From assembly GCA_023376005.1 (NCBI GenBank), contig CM042156.1, positions 41,517,156-41,581,155 on the forward strand: a DNA stretch of 64,000 nucleotides, written 5' to 3'. Positions 22,230 through 33,215 of this stretch are shown in pieces. Position 1 is the first letter of the stretch. The number at the start of each line of letters is the position of its first letter. This DNA is from Doryteuthis pealeii. Lineage: Eukaryota; Mollusca; Cephalopoda; Myopsida; Loliginidae. The position numbers and the translations under genes were made by a program. The notes below the pieces were generated by a model that saw only the letters and a list, made by a program, of their open reading frames with translations, had not been told where the DNA came from and did not search any database.

Positions 22230-22507
22230 ATAGTAAAATAATATCCATGTGTCACAGTGTTTTTCTTTTTTCTTCCCTCAACATTTCAAGCTAACTGTAA
22301 ATACATTTCAATAGTTTCTTAGTAACAAATTATACAGGATAGGTTACAAGGTAGGGGTTAGACAGCTTTAGTTGTTTCCCCAGATCATAAATAAAAACCC
22401 TACAATCTATTAAGAAACTTTAGTTGGGACCCATAAATTTTCCCGACTCATTCAAAGCAAATATTGTGCATCCCAGGATGCACTAAATCCAAAAGCTATC
22501 AGCATCA

Positions 22508-22512
<5 letters not shown>
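22230..22512 (-). mobile_element. MITE F copy, minus strand
   Basis: Landmarks GTTTTTCTTTTTTCTTCCCT, TAGTTTCTTAGTAACAAATT, TTGGGACCCATAAATTTTCC, and the end GCTATCAGCATCACTGTA followed by (TA)n. Confidence 0.75.
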
Positions 22513-22544
<32 letters not shown>

Positions 22545-23251
22545 GGTTGACATGCCATTAAAAATTTACCTTGTGTTACATCCTGCGTATGACAGATGAT
22601 CTGGATAAATACATACGTCCATTTTTTTAACCTTTCTCTTTTCTTATTATTCTACTCTGACATTTTTTCTTAATTAACTGGTAATTTACCTGTTAATTAC
22701 ATTGTTAAAAGTTGGACTATAGATAGTAAAGTAAAAATAAAATTTAAAAAAAGTTACAGAAGATGTCATTTTCCTTCATCCTGAAATAAACAGGTTAAAA
22801 GTCCCTGCAGGTGTGTTGTCTATATATGCGTAAATACAGAGAGAGAGAGAGAGAGAGAGGGTATCTCCAAATTGATTAAAAGTTTCCAATTGTTGCTGGG
22901 TAACTATTATCTAGCCAGACACTTCAAACATTTAAATGTTCTATGGAGTGGGGGGGGTTGAGGAAATTGGCAGGATGTTATCTAAAAATCTGGAATGTGT
23001 CAACTTGGTGACCTAACTATGATTTTAAAAATAAATAAAACAAAGTTTAGCATGCTTATCTTTTTGGTTAATTTGGTACTCCACCCCCCACCCCCCAAGC
23101 TATTCATTTGTTACCTAACCCCCTAAGCTATCAATTGATCAAATAAAAGAAACAGTTACTCATTTAACAATTTCTCGAAAAAACATTGATTGAACACGTG
23201 AATCATCAAACGTGATGACGTTAAATCATGTTTGACATCTATCAAATTAAA

Positions 23252-23592
23252 GGGCTGGTTTAGCTCAGTCAGTAGAGCGTCCGAGTAGGAACCACAAGGT
23301 TCCGGGTTCAATACCAGCCCTCGCCGACTCAGTAATTATTAAATAATTAAGTTTTCATAAAAACAATGATATAATTTGTTTATTTGGAAGACACTCTACC
23401 GACTGAGCTAAACTGCAGTGTATGAGTAGCACAGGGATCTGTGCGGTAAAATAAGGAGCTGATGGTTGGTGTGGTGCCGCCTCAGACATCAAAACAATCT
23501 TCTTGGTCTAGCGCTAGTGAAAAGGAAATAGACTCCCTCACTGTCTGGCTCATACCGTCTTTAGGCCACCCCAACAACTTTACTTTTTTTTA
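23252..23592 (+). mobile_element. SINE-B copy with a second, inverted tRNA-like head inside
   Basis: Forward head GGCTGGTTTAGCTCAGTCAG with box B GGGTTCAATACC, then an inserted segment (about 23330-23418) that ends CTCTACCGACTGAGCTAAAC, the reverse complement of the head's own box A region. It continues as normal body (TATGAGTAGCACAGGGATCT to TTTACTTTT). The same inserted segment and junction occur at 37276-37355. Confidence 0.85.
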
Positions 23593-23683
23593 TCTTGACT
23601 TATAAATACCCCAACTTACAAACAAAAAAATTTTAGGTACAATCAAGCTTTAGATACACTTATATTAATAAGTTCAGTAAGTA

Positions 23684-23908
23684 AAATAGGCGGAGTCGCC
23701 TATTGTTGGTATTAGCTGAACAGCGAGGGAGTCTATCCCCTTTTCGCTAGTGCTAGACCATGGAGATTGTTTTTGCATCTGAGGTGGAGTGCCACACTTA
23801 CCATCAGTTCCATTTTACCACACAGATCCAAGCCATGCTACTCATACGCAAGGGCCAGGATCGAACCCGAAACCTTGTAGTTCCAAGGCCAGATGCTCTA
23901 CCAACTGG
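23684..23908 (-). mobile_element. SINE-B copy, minus strand
   Basis: From CCTATTGTTGGTATTAGCTG (tail side) through TCTATCCCCTTTTCGCTAGT to the reversed head (GATGCTCTACCAACTG). It lies about 95 bp from the previous copy in opposite orientation, so the two form an inverted pair. Confidence 0.85.
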
Positions 23909-23924
23909 AAGTAGAACCTCACGA

Positions 23925-24205
23925 AAAAGCGGCTATATGGCCACTTGCAAACCATCCAAGTGAAAACAAACAAGACATACTGGTCACTGCTGGAGAGGTA
24001 AGGGTGAACTCATAAGCTGGACACCTACACATGGACACACCAGAGTGGGCTGACCAGCAAAAGCCTACATCAATCAGCACTGTGCGGATTCTGTTTGCCA
24101 ATGTGGAGGACCTGCCAGAGGTGATGACCAATAGGGACGGTTGGTGAGAGAGTCATGGGTATCCAGGCTGTCTGTACCACTTGATGATGATGATGATGAT
24201 TGTAA
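23925..24205 (+). pseudogene. LINE 3' terminal coding fragment with (GAT)n tail
   Basis: Frames around 24030-24140 encode pieces typical of the C-terminus of RTE-like LINE proteins: SWTPTHGHTRVG (24019-), then after a frameshift VEDLPEVMTNRDGW. It ends in (GAT)n at about 24184-24201, the kind of simple-repeat tail such LINEs carry. Frameshifts and stops make it dead. It could belong to the same family as the fragment at 18167-18452. Confidence 0.7.
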
Positions 24206-24366
24206 TTTTTCCTTGTCATCATAATTTGTGTCACTTTATATATGGACTGATTAAAGTTAATGAAAGTTATAAGATATTTGTTTGATATAACAGGTTACAT
24301 CAAGTTCTAATTATAAAAGTCAAAACAAATTAATGTATACTAGCAGTAATTACTCATATCACCTTG

Positions 24367-24775
24367 TCAGCACCAACTGTATCCATTGCAGAGGGGTAAG
24401 ACCACACCCCCCAAAGGAGTGTCCGGAATAAAAATAAACTGCATCTGATGGCAAGGCTCCAGTTCTCTAGAACTTTAGGGAGTGTGAAGTACTTCTTCAT
24501 TGCCATTACTCTCAGGTCCTCTCTTGCCCAGAATGGTAGTACCTGTTAGGGTTCCATCTATGGTTTCAAATAGATCTGTTTGAAAATTATTAGTATCAGA
24601 TAGGAATCCTTGCAACTATACAATTGTGCAAATTATTTGTATTAGATAGGAATACTTGAAATCATATAACTGTGTGCAAAAAAACATGAAAAGTGTAAAT
24701 ATAACCATACAATGTATACAGTTCCCTGACCTCTTGGCATAGAATAACCCTAAATGGGTTGATATGCCATTAAAA
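24367..24775 (+). repeat. Dispersed repeat G, second copy
   Basis: Shares GAACTTTAGGGAGTGTGAAG, CATTGCCATTACTCTCAGGT and AGAATGGTAGTACCTGTTAG with 10230-10575, and ends ATAACCC.AAATGGGTTGAT then ATGCCATTAAA like SINE-C. Confidence 0.6.
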
Positions 24776-24854
24776 TCACTCAGTGATATTATATACAGAT
24801 TGTCAGTATTAAAAATAGAAGATATATTTATTAAGTTTAGGTTAATTATTCATA

Positions 24855-25247
24855 CTAGTACAAAATTAAAAACGCACTCCGGGCGATGTAAAAATAGATT
24901 TTTGAAACATATTGCCTGAGGGGTGGGAGTTAAAAATTCAATGTCAGCGAGTTTGTACCCTAAGTAAGTAAAATCATCAAATTCATTAAAGGATTAAAAA
25001 ATCAAACAATTTGAAATGTAAACTTTAAATATGTATTAAAATAAAACAAACTATATATAGATATATAATACCAGTCATGTATTTATTAAAACTTGTTTTA
25101 AAAAACAATGAGGACTGTCTAATGTTGCATGTTCAAATTTTGAGTGTATTTATTCTATGTTATGACGATTTGGGGTAATGTGACGTAAGCAGTGACGTAA
25201 TTTTTGTTACAGACAAAAACCGGAAGCAAATCTCTATTATTAATAGA
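24855..25247 (-). mobile_element. Helitron (non-autonomous), minus strand
   Basis: 393 bp. Read on the minus strand: it starts TCTATTAATAATAGAGATTT after an A, and ends with a hairpin (CGCCCGGAGTGCG), an AT spacer and CTAG followed by T. These are the Helitron 5'-TC, 3'-hairpin-CTRR and A|T insertion rules. No coding sequence. Confidence 0.85.
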
Positions 25248-25437
25248 TTTTAGAGGATATTTTTATTTGGTTGGTGAGAGGTTAAATTTTTGATTTTCCT
25301 TTTATATTCATTGAAAAAAATTAAATGTCACACACTGACATAAAAATCAGATGATTTTATTGTTGATATTTTTTATCATCTATCAAGTTGTCATAGATTT
25401 TTGACATACATAGATATGCAAATATTTTTTTTTAATC

Positions 25438-25438
25438 C

Positions 25439-25470
<32 letters not shown>

Positions 25471-25475
25471 CAGAC

Positions 25476-25506
<31 letters not shown>
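25438..25506. repeat. (TA)n-(GA)n-(GACA)n compound microsatellite
   Basis: (TA)n, then GAGAGAGA, then CAGACAGATAGACAGACAGA repeated. It abuts the MITE F copy at 25507. Confidence 0.9.
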
Positions 25507-25798
25507 GACACAGTGATGCTGATAGCTTTTTAATTTAGTGCATCCTCGGACATACATATTTGCTTTGAATGATTCTCTGGGGAAATTTATGGTCCCCAGG
25601 TAAAGTTTCTTAATAGATTGCAGGGTTTTTATTTATGATTTTCGGAAATAGCTAAAGCCAGCTAATTCTTACCTTGTAAACTGTCCTGTGTAATTCATTT
25701 CTAAGAAACTATTGAAATGTATTTACAGTTAGCTTGAAGTAGATAGAGAAGGAAAAAAAAATGGATATGATTTTACTGAGTCCTTCAGATGCTCTGTG

Positions 25799-25800
<2 letters not shown>
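25507..25800 (+). mobile_element. MITE F copy
   Basis: Starts ACAGTGATGCTGATAGC. The interior has TTTGCTTTGAATGATTCTCT, GTAATTCATTTCTAAGAAAC and AGATAGAGAAGGAAAAAA. The 3' end is shortened compared with 17821-18109. Confidence 0.75.
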
Positions 25801-25831
<31 letters not shown>

Positions 25832-26363
25832 TACTGTACGATGGGTATTTCAAAGTTTACTATCTATTCATCTCAGAGCTCATTCTATTCAACTAAAGTC
25901 CTATTATTATTGTAATCTGAGTCTTTCTTCTTAATTATGATGAACTAACCATCAGTAGAATCACAGTGGTGGGAGAACTGCTGTCAGCAGCTTAAAGTAG
26001 GCAAAGAGTTAAAGGTGACCAAATGATGTCTCCAATTGGTCAGTATTCAAATGATGACCACAACTGACAATGACATTAAGACCTATGACCATCATTCTGA
26101 CAACCTCTCCCCCTTCCCCCACCCCACATCCTTCCTGTTAGGATGGCAACTTCCATCTTCCCTTTGACATTTACATTAAATACATAGATCGGTTTTCTCA
26201 AAGTAATTTACCAATTTAGTAGAGGAACTGGAAGTGGCAAGACATTTGGGGGGGGGGTGATGTTTCTTGGGCCCATTCTCCACCCATACACAGAATTACT
26301 CATCTGAATTTTAATTCCACTGTCCTATCACAAAAAAAAAAAATTGATGGGATGATTTTATTT

Positions 26364-26535
26364 ATTTCCTGACTCCTCTGCACAAATAGAATGTGACTCA
26401 GGGTCAATTTCTTAAGCAGAGTTTAAACGGTTTGAATTCAGAGTTTTCCTTCTCCTAGCCTGGTTGCCTAACTACAGTTAAAGAGTCCTGTCTGTTCTAT
26501 TATTTACCCATAGCTGGAGAGAGAATTGTTGGGTG
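26364..26535 (-). mobile_element. SINE-A 3' half, minus strand; small relic at 26818-26880
   Basis: GACTCAGGGTCAATTTCTTA, TTTGAATTCAGAGTTTTCCT and CTATTATTTACCCATAGCTG. A second minus-strand scrap (CCTAACCAAGGCTAAAGAAC, CAGTCTGCCCTACTATT) lies at 26818-26880. Confidence 0.75.
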
Positions 26536-27093
26536 CATAATTACATGTAAAACATCAATAAATCTCTTGCATGTGTTACTTGTGTATATTAAATATATTT
26601 CTGTACACAACTCCTTAAACTTTTTCATAGAACAATGTTAATTCCACTAAAAAAATATAATTGGTAAATCTTTTTACTCTTATTGGAATTCTTGTTTGTA
26701 GGGAAGATATTTAGAAGAGTCCCACTTACCAAGAACCAATATTAATATATCCGTGATAAACTAACACTGAATAAATGGAAGGAAAGACAAGATAATCTCG
26801 TTCACACATGCTAAAACATTGCCTAACCAAGGCTAAAGAACCCAGTCTGCCCTACTATTCCCTACATAACTGTTGATGGGATAATTCATGTTAAATAATA
26901 ATTCATGTTCAATTGGGAACTTAAACATCAATATCAGATGATCCTGATGAATAATTTTAGACAGGATGAAATTTATATTTAAGGATATGCTGTTCTCTCT
27001 AGAGAAGAAACATATCTTTTACAAAGTATTTAACTTCAAACTTCCAATTTTTACCTTTAAATATGTACATTGTACATGCACTAGCTTCTATAC

Positions 27094-27751
27094 CAGGTGT
27101 CGGCAACCTATAGTCCGCAGGCCAGATCTGGCCCAGAATCCATAATCATCTGGCCCACAGTCCTTAAGAGAAATATTATATTAATCTGACCCGCAAAGGA
27201 AACAGACGGTGGCTTAGATGCTTGTTTTTTTTATTTATAAACGTACACAGAAGTTATAAACACCATTCACGTACTATTTTTCTGGTAAGAATTGTTATTT
27301 CTCTAATAGTATTGCAAGATCATATAATCTTGATTATTAAAATCTGGTAATGAGTAAAGTGCGAAATCTGGTAATAAGCCCACGAATACATCTGGTGTAT
27401 AAGACTTATACAATGTTACAATCATAAACGAGAAGGTTGAGTGGTTGTAATAATAATTTATTACAAATAATAAAATAACAAAATAAAAGTCCGGCAAGGT
27501 AAAAAAGCTCAGATTATTTACAGGAAAGCAGCGCAGTGATTGGAATAAGAATCCTTCTCAGGTCACGTGTTTATAGTCGAGTCTATAAATAGAAGTGTTA
27601 CCTTATGCCTTATATCACAAAAATAATTCAACAGCCACCCCACATGATAAATCATTACTGTATGCTACAAGGACTATGGTGATAGATGTGACCCCATTCT
27701 CTCACAGACATGGCCCCTGGCCCCTATGTAGTTACAAGGTTGCCAGCCCTG
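27094..27751. mobile_element. hAT-type non-autonomous transposon with perfect 8-bp target duplication
   Basis: 658 bp. The ends CAGGTGTCGGCAACCT and (inverted) CAGGGCTGGCAACCTT are flanked by an identical TTCTATAC on both sides (27086-27093 and 27752-27759). An 8-bp duplication and CAGG..GGCAACC ends are hallmarks of hAT elements. No transposase reading frame. Inserted about 580 bp before exon 2. Confidence 0.9.
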
Positions 27752-28210
27752 TTCTATACAATTCTTCTGCTTGTTTGTATAAATATATGAAATGGATTTG
27801 ATTTTACTTCATCTAACTTTATGGAATAATAAAAAAATTAAAAAAATTTTTGCACTTGTATTAATTGGTGGTTTTTATTGGAGTCTGAATGACAGCAAGC
27901 CCCCCCCCCAACTCTCCATCAAAATCAGAGAGTCTGTGCTTATTTGAAACCAGATTCCAAAAAACATCAACTTCTTCTACTCTCATTCTATTTTTGGAAT
28001 TGTACAAGCCAATATTTGAAAGTTTTTGTTTTTTAACAACCACTTTTCATTATTATCTACAAGTGTCTTTATCTTGGTTGTTGTTATAGTCACAATGTTT
28101 CAGTCATTGTATTCAAAGACCCTCTTTAGGTCTTTTTCATAATTGGTTACTGACTACAATACGCACTTTGTGATTATAACTACCAAATGAGGATATTAGT
28201 GAGTATATCA

Positions 28211-28216
<6 letters not shown>

Positions 28217-28243
<27 letters not shown>
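28217..28243. repeat. (AAT)n microsatellite near exon 2
   Basis: Nine AAT-type units about 90 bp upstream of the exon 2 acceptor. A frame across it reads poly-asparagine but is intronic. Confidence 0.85.
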
Positions 28244-28244
<1 letters not shown>

Positions 28245-28329
28245 TCACTTTACACAAATTCAGACAAAAACACTGTTCATGTTTTAATTTTTTATTTATT
28301 TTATCTATGTTTATTTTAATTTTTTTCAG

Positions 28330-28388
28330 CCGGCAAAATGCTCTGATTCTGAGAACCCAACTTAACGTTCGTGTTCATGCTGTGATAG
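28330..28388 (+). CDS. FHOD: FHOD exon 2: start of FH3 domain
   Basis: A 59-nt exon, acceptor ttttttcag and donor gtatgt, missed by simple ORF length filters. Using the two bases carried from exon 1 it reads H-RQNALILRTQLNVRVHAVI and leaves one base (g) for exon 3. It matches the FHOD signature LILRTQLSVRVNAI at the entry to the armadillo-like FH3 domain. The preceding intron is about 25.2 kb. Confidence 0.95.
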
Positions 28389-28424
28389 GTATGTTACTTT
28401 TTCATTGTCTATTTATTATTATAT

Positions 28425-28790
28425 GTGTGTGTGTGTGTGTGTGTATATATGGTGTATATAACAATAAAGATGAGGATAACAGTCCGAAAAATCTAAACAA
28501 TACAAAGAATGGCTTTGGCATTAAACAACTCACAAAGGTATATATGCCATTAAACAAAGAAACCAAATTAAAATGCAAGATACTTCCAACCATGTTCTAG
28601 AAAATTTGACAAATAATTGGAAGATCCTTTAGACAATGAGTAATTTCTTCTTTTTGAACAGTACTATTTACCAATTGTAATTCCCGAGCTATGGGTTAAA
28701 TAGTACTACTACTGTTCTTCTACAAGGATAGCTTTTCCATTAGATAACCCATAAATGTTGATATGTCATTAAAACAAAGACACTAAACCA
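28425..28790 (+). mobile_element. Foldback-type fragment and SINE-C pieces
   Basis: 28455-28505 (ACAATAAAGATGAGGATAAC, AGTCCGAAAAATCTAAACAA) is the terminal unit also seen inverted at 56270-56398. 28507-28565 and 28680-28790 are SINE-C tails (GGCTTTGGCATTAAACAACT, TAAATAGTACTACTACTGTT, ATAACCCATAAATGTTGATA). Confidence 0.6.
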
Positions 28791-29016
28791 AAGCAAACCA
28801 CCTCCTGTTCTTCTTCCTCTCTTTCTTCATACTCGTATGGACACATTATTATAGTCCCTTAAATCTGAAGTGTTCACTGTTTCTTCTCAGAAATAAAGCT
28901 GTTGAATTCAGATTATTATCCAAGTTGACTTCCTTGATGTTATCTGGAAATGTAGACAAACAGTTATTTATTTGTAATTACTACTTTAGAGTAAATGTAT
29001 AATGATTATGTGCTTG

Positions 29017-29051
<35 letters not shown>

Positions 29052-29058
<7 letters not shown>

Positions 29059-29312
29059 AGTCGGTAGAGCGTTCGGCTAGAAACCACAAGGTTCCTAGTT
29101 CGATACCTGCCCTCGCCAACTCAGCGTATGAGTAGCACATGGACCTGTGCGTTAAAGTAAGGAGCTGATGGTAGGTGTGGCGCTCCACCTCAGACGCTAA
29201 AATAATCTCCTTGGTCTAGCACTAGTGAAAAGGGGATAGACTCCCTCGCTGCATGGCTGATACTGACATTAGGCCACTCCGACAACTTTACTTGCTTTAC
29301 TTTATATATATA
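29052..29312 (+). mobile_element. SINE-B copy starting inside (TA)n
   Basis: Head begins at CTCAGTCGGTAGAGCGTTCG directly after (TA)n, box B AGTTCGATACC, body TGAGTAGCACATGGACCTGT, tail GGCCACTCCGACAACTTTAC followed by (TA)n. The first bases of the head are lost into the TA tract. Confidence 0.88.
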
Positions 29313-30424
29313 TATATATATATATATAAGGATTTATATAGGCATATATGAATATATAGTTTAGGTAAATTAGTACAAATCCTCTTTTTCTTACACATTA
29401 CATTTATATATGAATTTTAAATACCCTAAATTAATGTGTACAGACATATTTCTGCTTATATTTGTGTGTTTCTATGGCTGTTGTGTTTACTGTTAGCCTG
29501 TAGCAGTGTGTTCATATCAAAGCCAACCATGTACTGTCTGGCCTGGCCTTTTACTACCACACTGACCAGAACTGCAATATATATTTGTGGTTATCAACTA
29601 CTTAAGAAGCAACTATGCACGGCCAGTTAATGACCTTCTCCTCTGACTGACCCTCTACCTTTCGCTAATATTCACTGTTTTATACTGGTCAAAAATTTGA
29701 CCACAGGATTGTCATTTTGCTAGGAGTTATTTTAATTAAGAGAGACATTTTGCCTTAAAAAATAAAACGTAAGAGCTGAGACTATAACATTTGCTTAGCA
29801 AACCATTAAAGAATGGTGATTTATAAGTTTTGTTTTACCATATGAATAAATGCCCTGATGATGTTTTGCTAAACAAACCATGCCTGAACCCAGAGTCATC
29901 ATCTGATGAAGGCTTTGTTGGTTGCAATGCTACTGTGTAAATAGCAGTCATTGTATGAAGATTATTAATACTGTTTATGCACACTTTTGAGCTTTGTGTG
30001 ATATCATTTATTAAAAGGTAAGAAAAGTACAGTTTATGCTGTGGAAAAAATTGCATTACTGTCTTTTGACAATTTTCTTAGTCAAATAACGTTCAACTCT
30101 TAATCACATAAATATACCATTGTGTTAGTCATCAGTTTTCCTAAATTTCATAAGATTAGGGTTTTATTTTATGTAAAAACTTTGTATACAAATCATTTTT
30201 TTTTTAAACTGGCAAACAAGCCTTTTGTTCTTTTGATACTTCCTACAAAACTTGCTTAAATGTACCATCCCAAGAGAGTAAGAATTGGGATTCTGAATGA
30301 GATTAAAAAAAGACCATCTTTTTTTTTTGTTTCATTGTTTATTGTAGAATCTGTTGTAACTGAACAGCTGAAGTCACTATTAAGATATATAAGACTAATT
30401 ATAATAAAATCTCTTAACTCTATA

Positions 30425-30437
30425 CACAAACTTAAGG

Positions 30438-30496
<59 letters not shown>

Positions 30497-30545
30497 GAGA
30501 TACACATATGAATAGGAGCCTTAAGTTTGTGTATAGAGTAAATAT

Positions 30546-30595
<50 letters not shown>

Positions 30596-30677
30596 GAGAG
30601 ATAGATAGATAGATACACATATGAATAGGAGCCTTAAGTTTGTGTATAGAGTAAATATCTTAATATATAATGTGTGT

Positions 30678-30720
<43 letters not shown>
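30425..30720. repeat. Inverted/direct repeat cluster with (TA)n
   Basis: TCTATACACAAACTTAAGGC (30420-) is followed by (TA)n, then the inverse GCCTTAAGTTTGTGTATAGA near 30520, then (TA)n, then the same inverse copy again near 30630, then a third (TA)n ending in (CA)n. GAGAG/GATA microsatellites lie between. Confidence 0.85.
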
Positions 30721-30723
<3 letters not shown>

Positions 30724-31206
30724 ACTTATGTTTTATTTAGGAAGATTTTAGGGAAGTTGGTGTTATTTTTAACTATGAGGTTTGACATTTTAAATTTAGT
30801 GTAATAGATAAGTTTCATTTGTTTTGGTTATTCTATGGGTTTAATGTGTTTGTGTATTATGTTGTGTATTCCTTGTTTGTTTAATGTGTAGTTATTGTGT
30901 ATATGATTACTGTTATATATATTGTGTTATTTATTTTTTTTTTTTTTTTAATTATTTTTTTGTTTTTTGGTGGATGGAATGGTCAACTAATTTATTGGAG
31001 AAATTGTTATTAACTAGGGTTTTAATTACGTTAGTGAGTTCTTTGTAAAATATTGTTTTTGAAGAGATGTGAAAAGCTCCATGGATTAAGTTTTTTATTA
31101 GGGCTATTTTATATTTTGGAGTAGCTGAGTAAAGTGGAATTCTGACTAGTTGTCTTTTTGTACAAGGATGTTGGGAATTTATTATTGCTGGAGTCAGTGT
31201 GTAATT
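30724..31206 (-). pseudogene. Penelope-like element reverse-transcriptase fragment
   Basis: The minus strand encodes YTLTPAIINSQHPCTKRQLV, then RIPLYSATPKYKIALIKNLI, HGAFHISSKTIFYKELTNVI, KTLVNNNFSNKLVDHSI. After a poly-A frameshift come HKHIKPIE and MKLIYYTKFKMSNLIVKNNT. KIALIK.LIHRAFHIS..., ELTN..KTL.NN.F and KLI.YY..FK.SNLI..NN are typical of the end of the Penelope RT and the linker before the GIY-YIG endonuclease. Stops and a frameshift show decay. The strand is strikingly C-poor on the plus side, which is how it stands out. Confidence 0.75.
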
Positions 31207-31216
31207 TTTTGTTCAA

Positions 31217-31247
<31 letters not shown>

Positions 31248-31349
31248 GAATATTTTTAGAAAAAACAAACAAATGATGTTATATATATATATATACACAC
31301 TTTTTTTTTTAATATTTATTTCATACTGTCAGATTCACTTCCATTCACT

Positions 31350-31381
<32 letters not shown>

Positions 31382-31655
31382 GGGGCACATGGTGTAATGG
31401 TTAGAGTCATGAGAAATGGACTCGTCAACCCGAGTTTAAATCCTGGATGAGGTTGTTTGCATTTCACATAGTGCTAATAACCTTGGAAAAGGTATGAATC
31501 CAACAGCTCTCCCTCCAGCTATGGGTAAATAGTAGGGCACTGTGCTCTTTAACCTAGGCTAGGTAACCAGTCTAGGGGAAAGAAAACTGAATTCAAGCCT
31601 GTTAAACTAAGAAATTGACCTTGTGTCACATCCTGCTCATGCGGAGGAGTTAGAA

Positions 31656-31658
<3 letters not shown>
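31382..31658 (+). mobile_element. SINE-A copy between microsatellites
   Basis: Head GCACATGGTGTAATGGTTAG, box B GAGTTTAAATCC, tail GTGTCACATCCTGCTCATGC. Preceded by (TA)n and followed by (TA)n-(GT)n. Confidence 0.88.
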
Positions 31659-31689
<31 letters not shown>

Positions 31690-31897
31690 TAATTTATAAT
31701 TTGTGTGTTTCCCAAGAGCTTATATATTTTATAGAAAAGATGTAGAATGGTTTTTGGTTTATTTTTTTATTTTTCGCCAAAGAGTATGTCCTCAATTTTA
31801 TCTATCCACTGTGAATAAAGATTAGGTAATGACTCAACTCTTTTAATTCCTATTCCCCACCAAGATGCTTCTTGTTCTAATTTTATCAGTCAAGATG

Positions 31898-31899
<2 letters not shown>

Positions 31900-31958
<59 letters not shown>
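31900..31958. repeat. Uninterrupted (CT)n
   Basis: About 59 bp of pure CT repeat. Confidence 0.95.
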
Positions 31959-31961
<3 letters not shown>

Positions 31962-32231
31962 GAGTATTACTTGTTATAATGTTTAAGTGTTTCTAAGTGT
32001 TTAACAGTTGGAGTAGAGTCCCAATGATGCTAAGCAATCTGACAAGTGAAAGAGTTAACAGAAAATAAAAAATAAGAATACATTTATTTCTCCAGTAGAA
32101 AAGTATTCTTCTATTTCCTTTTTTGTTTTTTTTTGTTTGTTTTTTTTTACTAAGGAAAAAAAAGTGCTTAAAAAAGGAAAAGAAATATTATCATTTTTGC
32201 ATTGCTATTTTTTTGGCTACTCTACCCTCTT

Positions 32232-32471
32232 TGTTTTTCTTCTTTCTTTTTTCTTTTTTCTTTCTTTTTTCTTTTCTTTCTTTTTTCTTTTTCTTTTTTT
32301 CTTTCTTTTTTTTTTCTCTTTTCTCTCTTTTTTCTTTTTTCTTTTCTTTTTTCTTTCTCTTTTTCTTTCTTTTTTTTTTTCTTTTTTCTTTTTTTTTTCT
32401 TTTTTTCTTTCTTTTTTCTTTCTTTTTTCTTTTTTTCTTTCTTTTTTCTTTCTTTTCTTTTTCTTTTTTCC
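32232..32471. repeat. (TTTC)n/(TTTTTC)n polypyrimidine tract
   Basis: 240 bp of T/C only, with a quasi-hexanucleotide beat TTTTTC/TTTC. All frames across it (Phe/Leu/Ser or Lys/Glu/Arg) are artefacts. Confidence 0.95.
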
Positions 32472-32552
32472 GTATCCAAAATGTTAGGCACACTGCTCAT
32501 TACTTTATTAGAGTTGAATTATTCTATTTTTATATGTATACATCATTAACTT

Positions 32553-32700
32553 ATGGCCAGTTTAGCTCAGTCAGTAGAGTGTTTGCCTTGGAACCACAAG
32601 GTTCCAAGTTCAATACTGACCCTCACCAACTTAGCATATGAGTAGCAAAGAAGGATAGCTTTGGCCTTAAACAAGTTTTCAATTTTCCAAGTTGGTATAC
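32553..32700 (+). mobile_element. SINE-B head joined to a SINE-C-like tail
   Basis: GGCCAGTTTAGCTCAGTCAG head, box B AAGTTCAATACTG and ATATGAGTAGCA are SINE-B. The body then stops at about 32645 and AAGGATAGCTTTGGCCTTAA follows, which is the SINE-C tail motif. Confidence 0.6.
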
Positions 32701-33147
32701 TTAAAAAGTACATATAACTCAGCTCCCAGTACCCGAATCAACTCAAAATGAATTTCACTATATCCCAGAGTAAATCTCGGGGTACCTTATCATAGAAAAG
32801 TATATGTTAATATGTCCTATTTTCCAATATTTTGGCTACAAAAAATGCACAGTGATTTAATATTATTTTAGATATATAATGTAAAAGGAACAATGAAAAA
32901 AATGATTATGCTTATGCAACTGAAAACCGCCATTTATTTTGTTCCAACCTAATAAAAGTATTTTACAGTAGTTAGTAGTAAACATTAGGAATGCATCCAC
33001 AAAATGAGGTTAAAGAATAAAGATGTTGTTTTATGATTGCAGTTGTTCTTGTAACTGATTTAATCTTTTCTATAACATCATTTGTACATTTTTATTTGCC
33101 TTTTTTTTTTCCCCACTTCTAAAACATTACACTTCTATTTTTGACAG

Positions 33148-33215
33148 AAAAACTCCTCAACTCCAGTGGAAGAGAACTTAGACGAGCACTTTTCTCTTTG
33201 AAACAAATTTTTCAG
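33148..33215 (+). CDS. FHOD: FHOD exon 3: FH3 domain
   Basis: A 68-nt exon, acceptor ttgacag and donor gtaaga. With the carried g it reads EKLLNSSGRELRRALFSLKQ followed by IFQ and ends in phase 0. It is nearly identical to vertebrate FHOD1/3 ([23 protein letters not shown]). It covers visible residues 61-83 and helps form the first armadillo-like helices of FH3. Confidence 0.95.

Noticed and set aside
23254..23332. Functional tRNA gene (box A, box B, complementary ends)
   Set aside because: It continues into the SINE-B body, the family is present at many places, and the anticodon and T-stems do not fold well.
29850..29930. CTGATGATG and CTGATGAAGG motifs as ribozyme cores
   Set aside because: No GAAA at the right spacing and no stem II; treated as chance or highly decayed.
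32123..32641. 172-residue Phe/Leu/Ser frame and antisense Lys/Glu/Arg frames
   Set aside because: Translation of a pure T/C tract; the last part runs into a SINE-B head.
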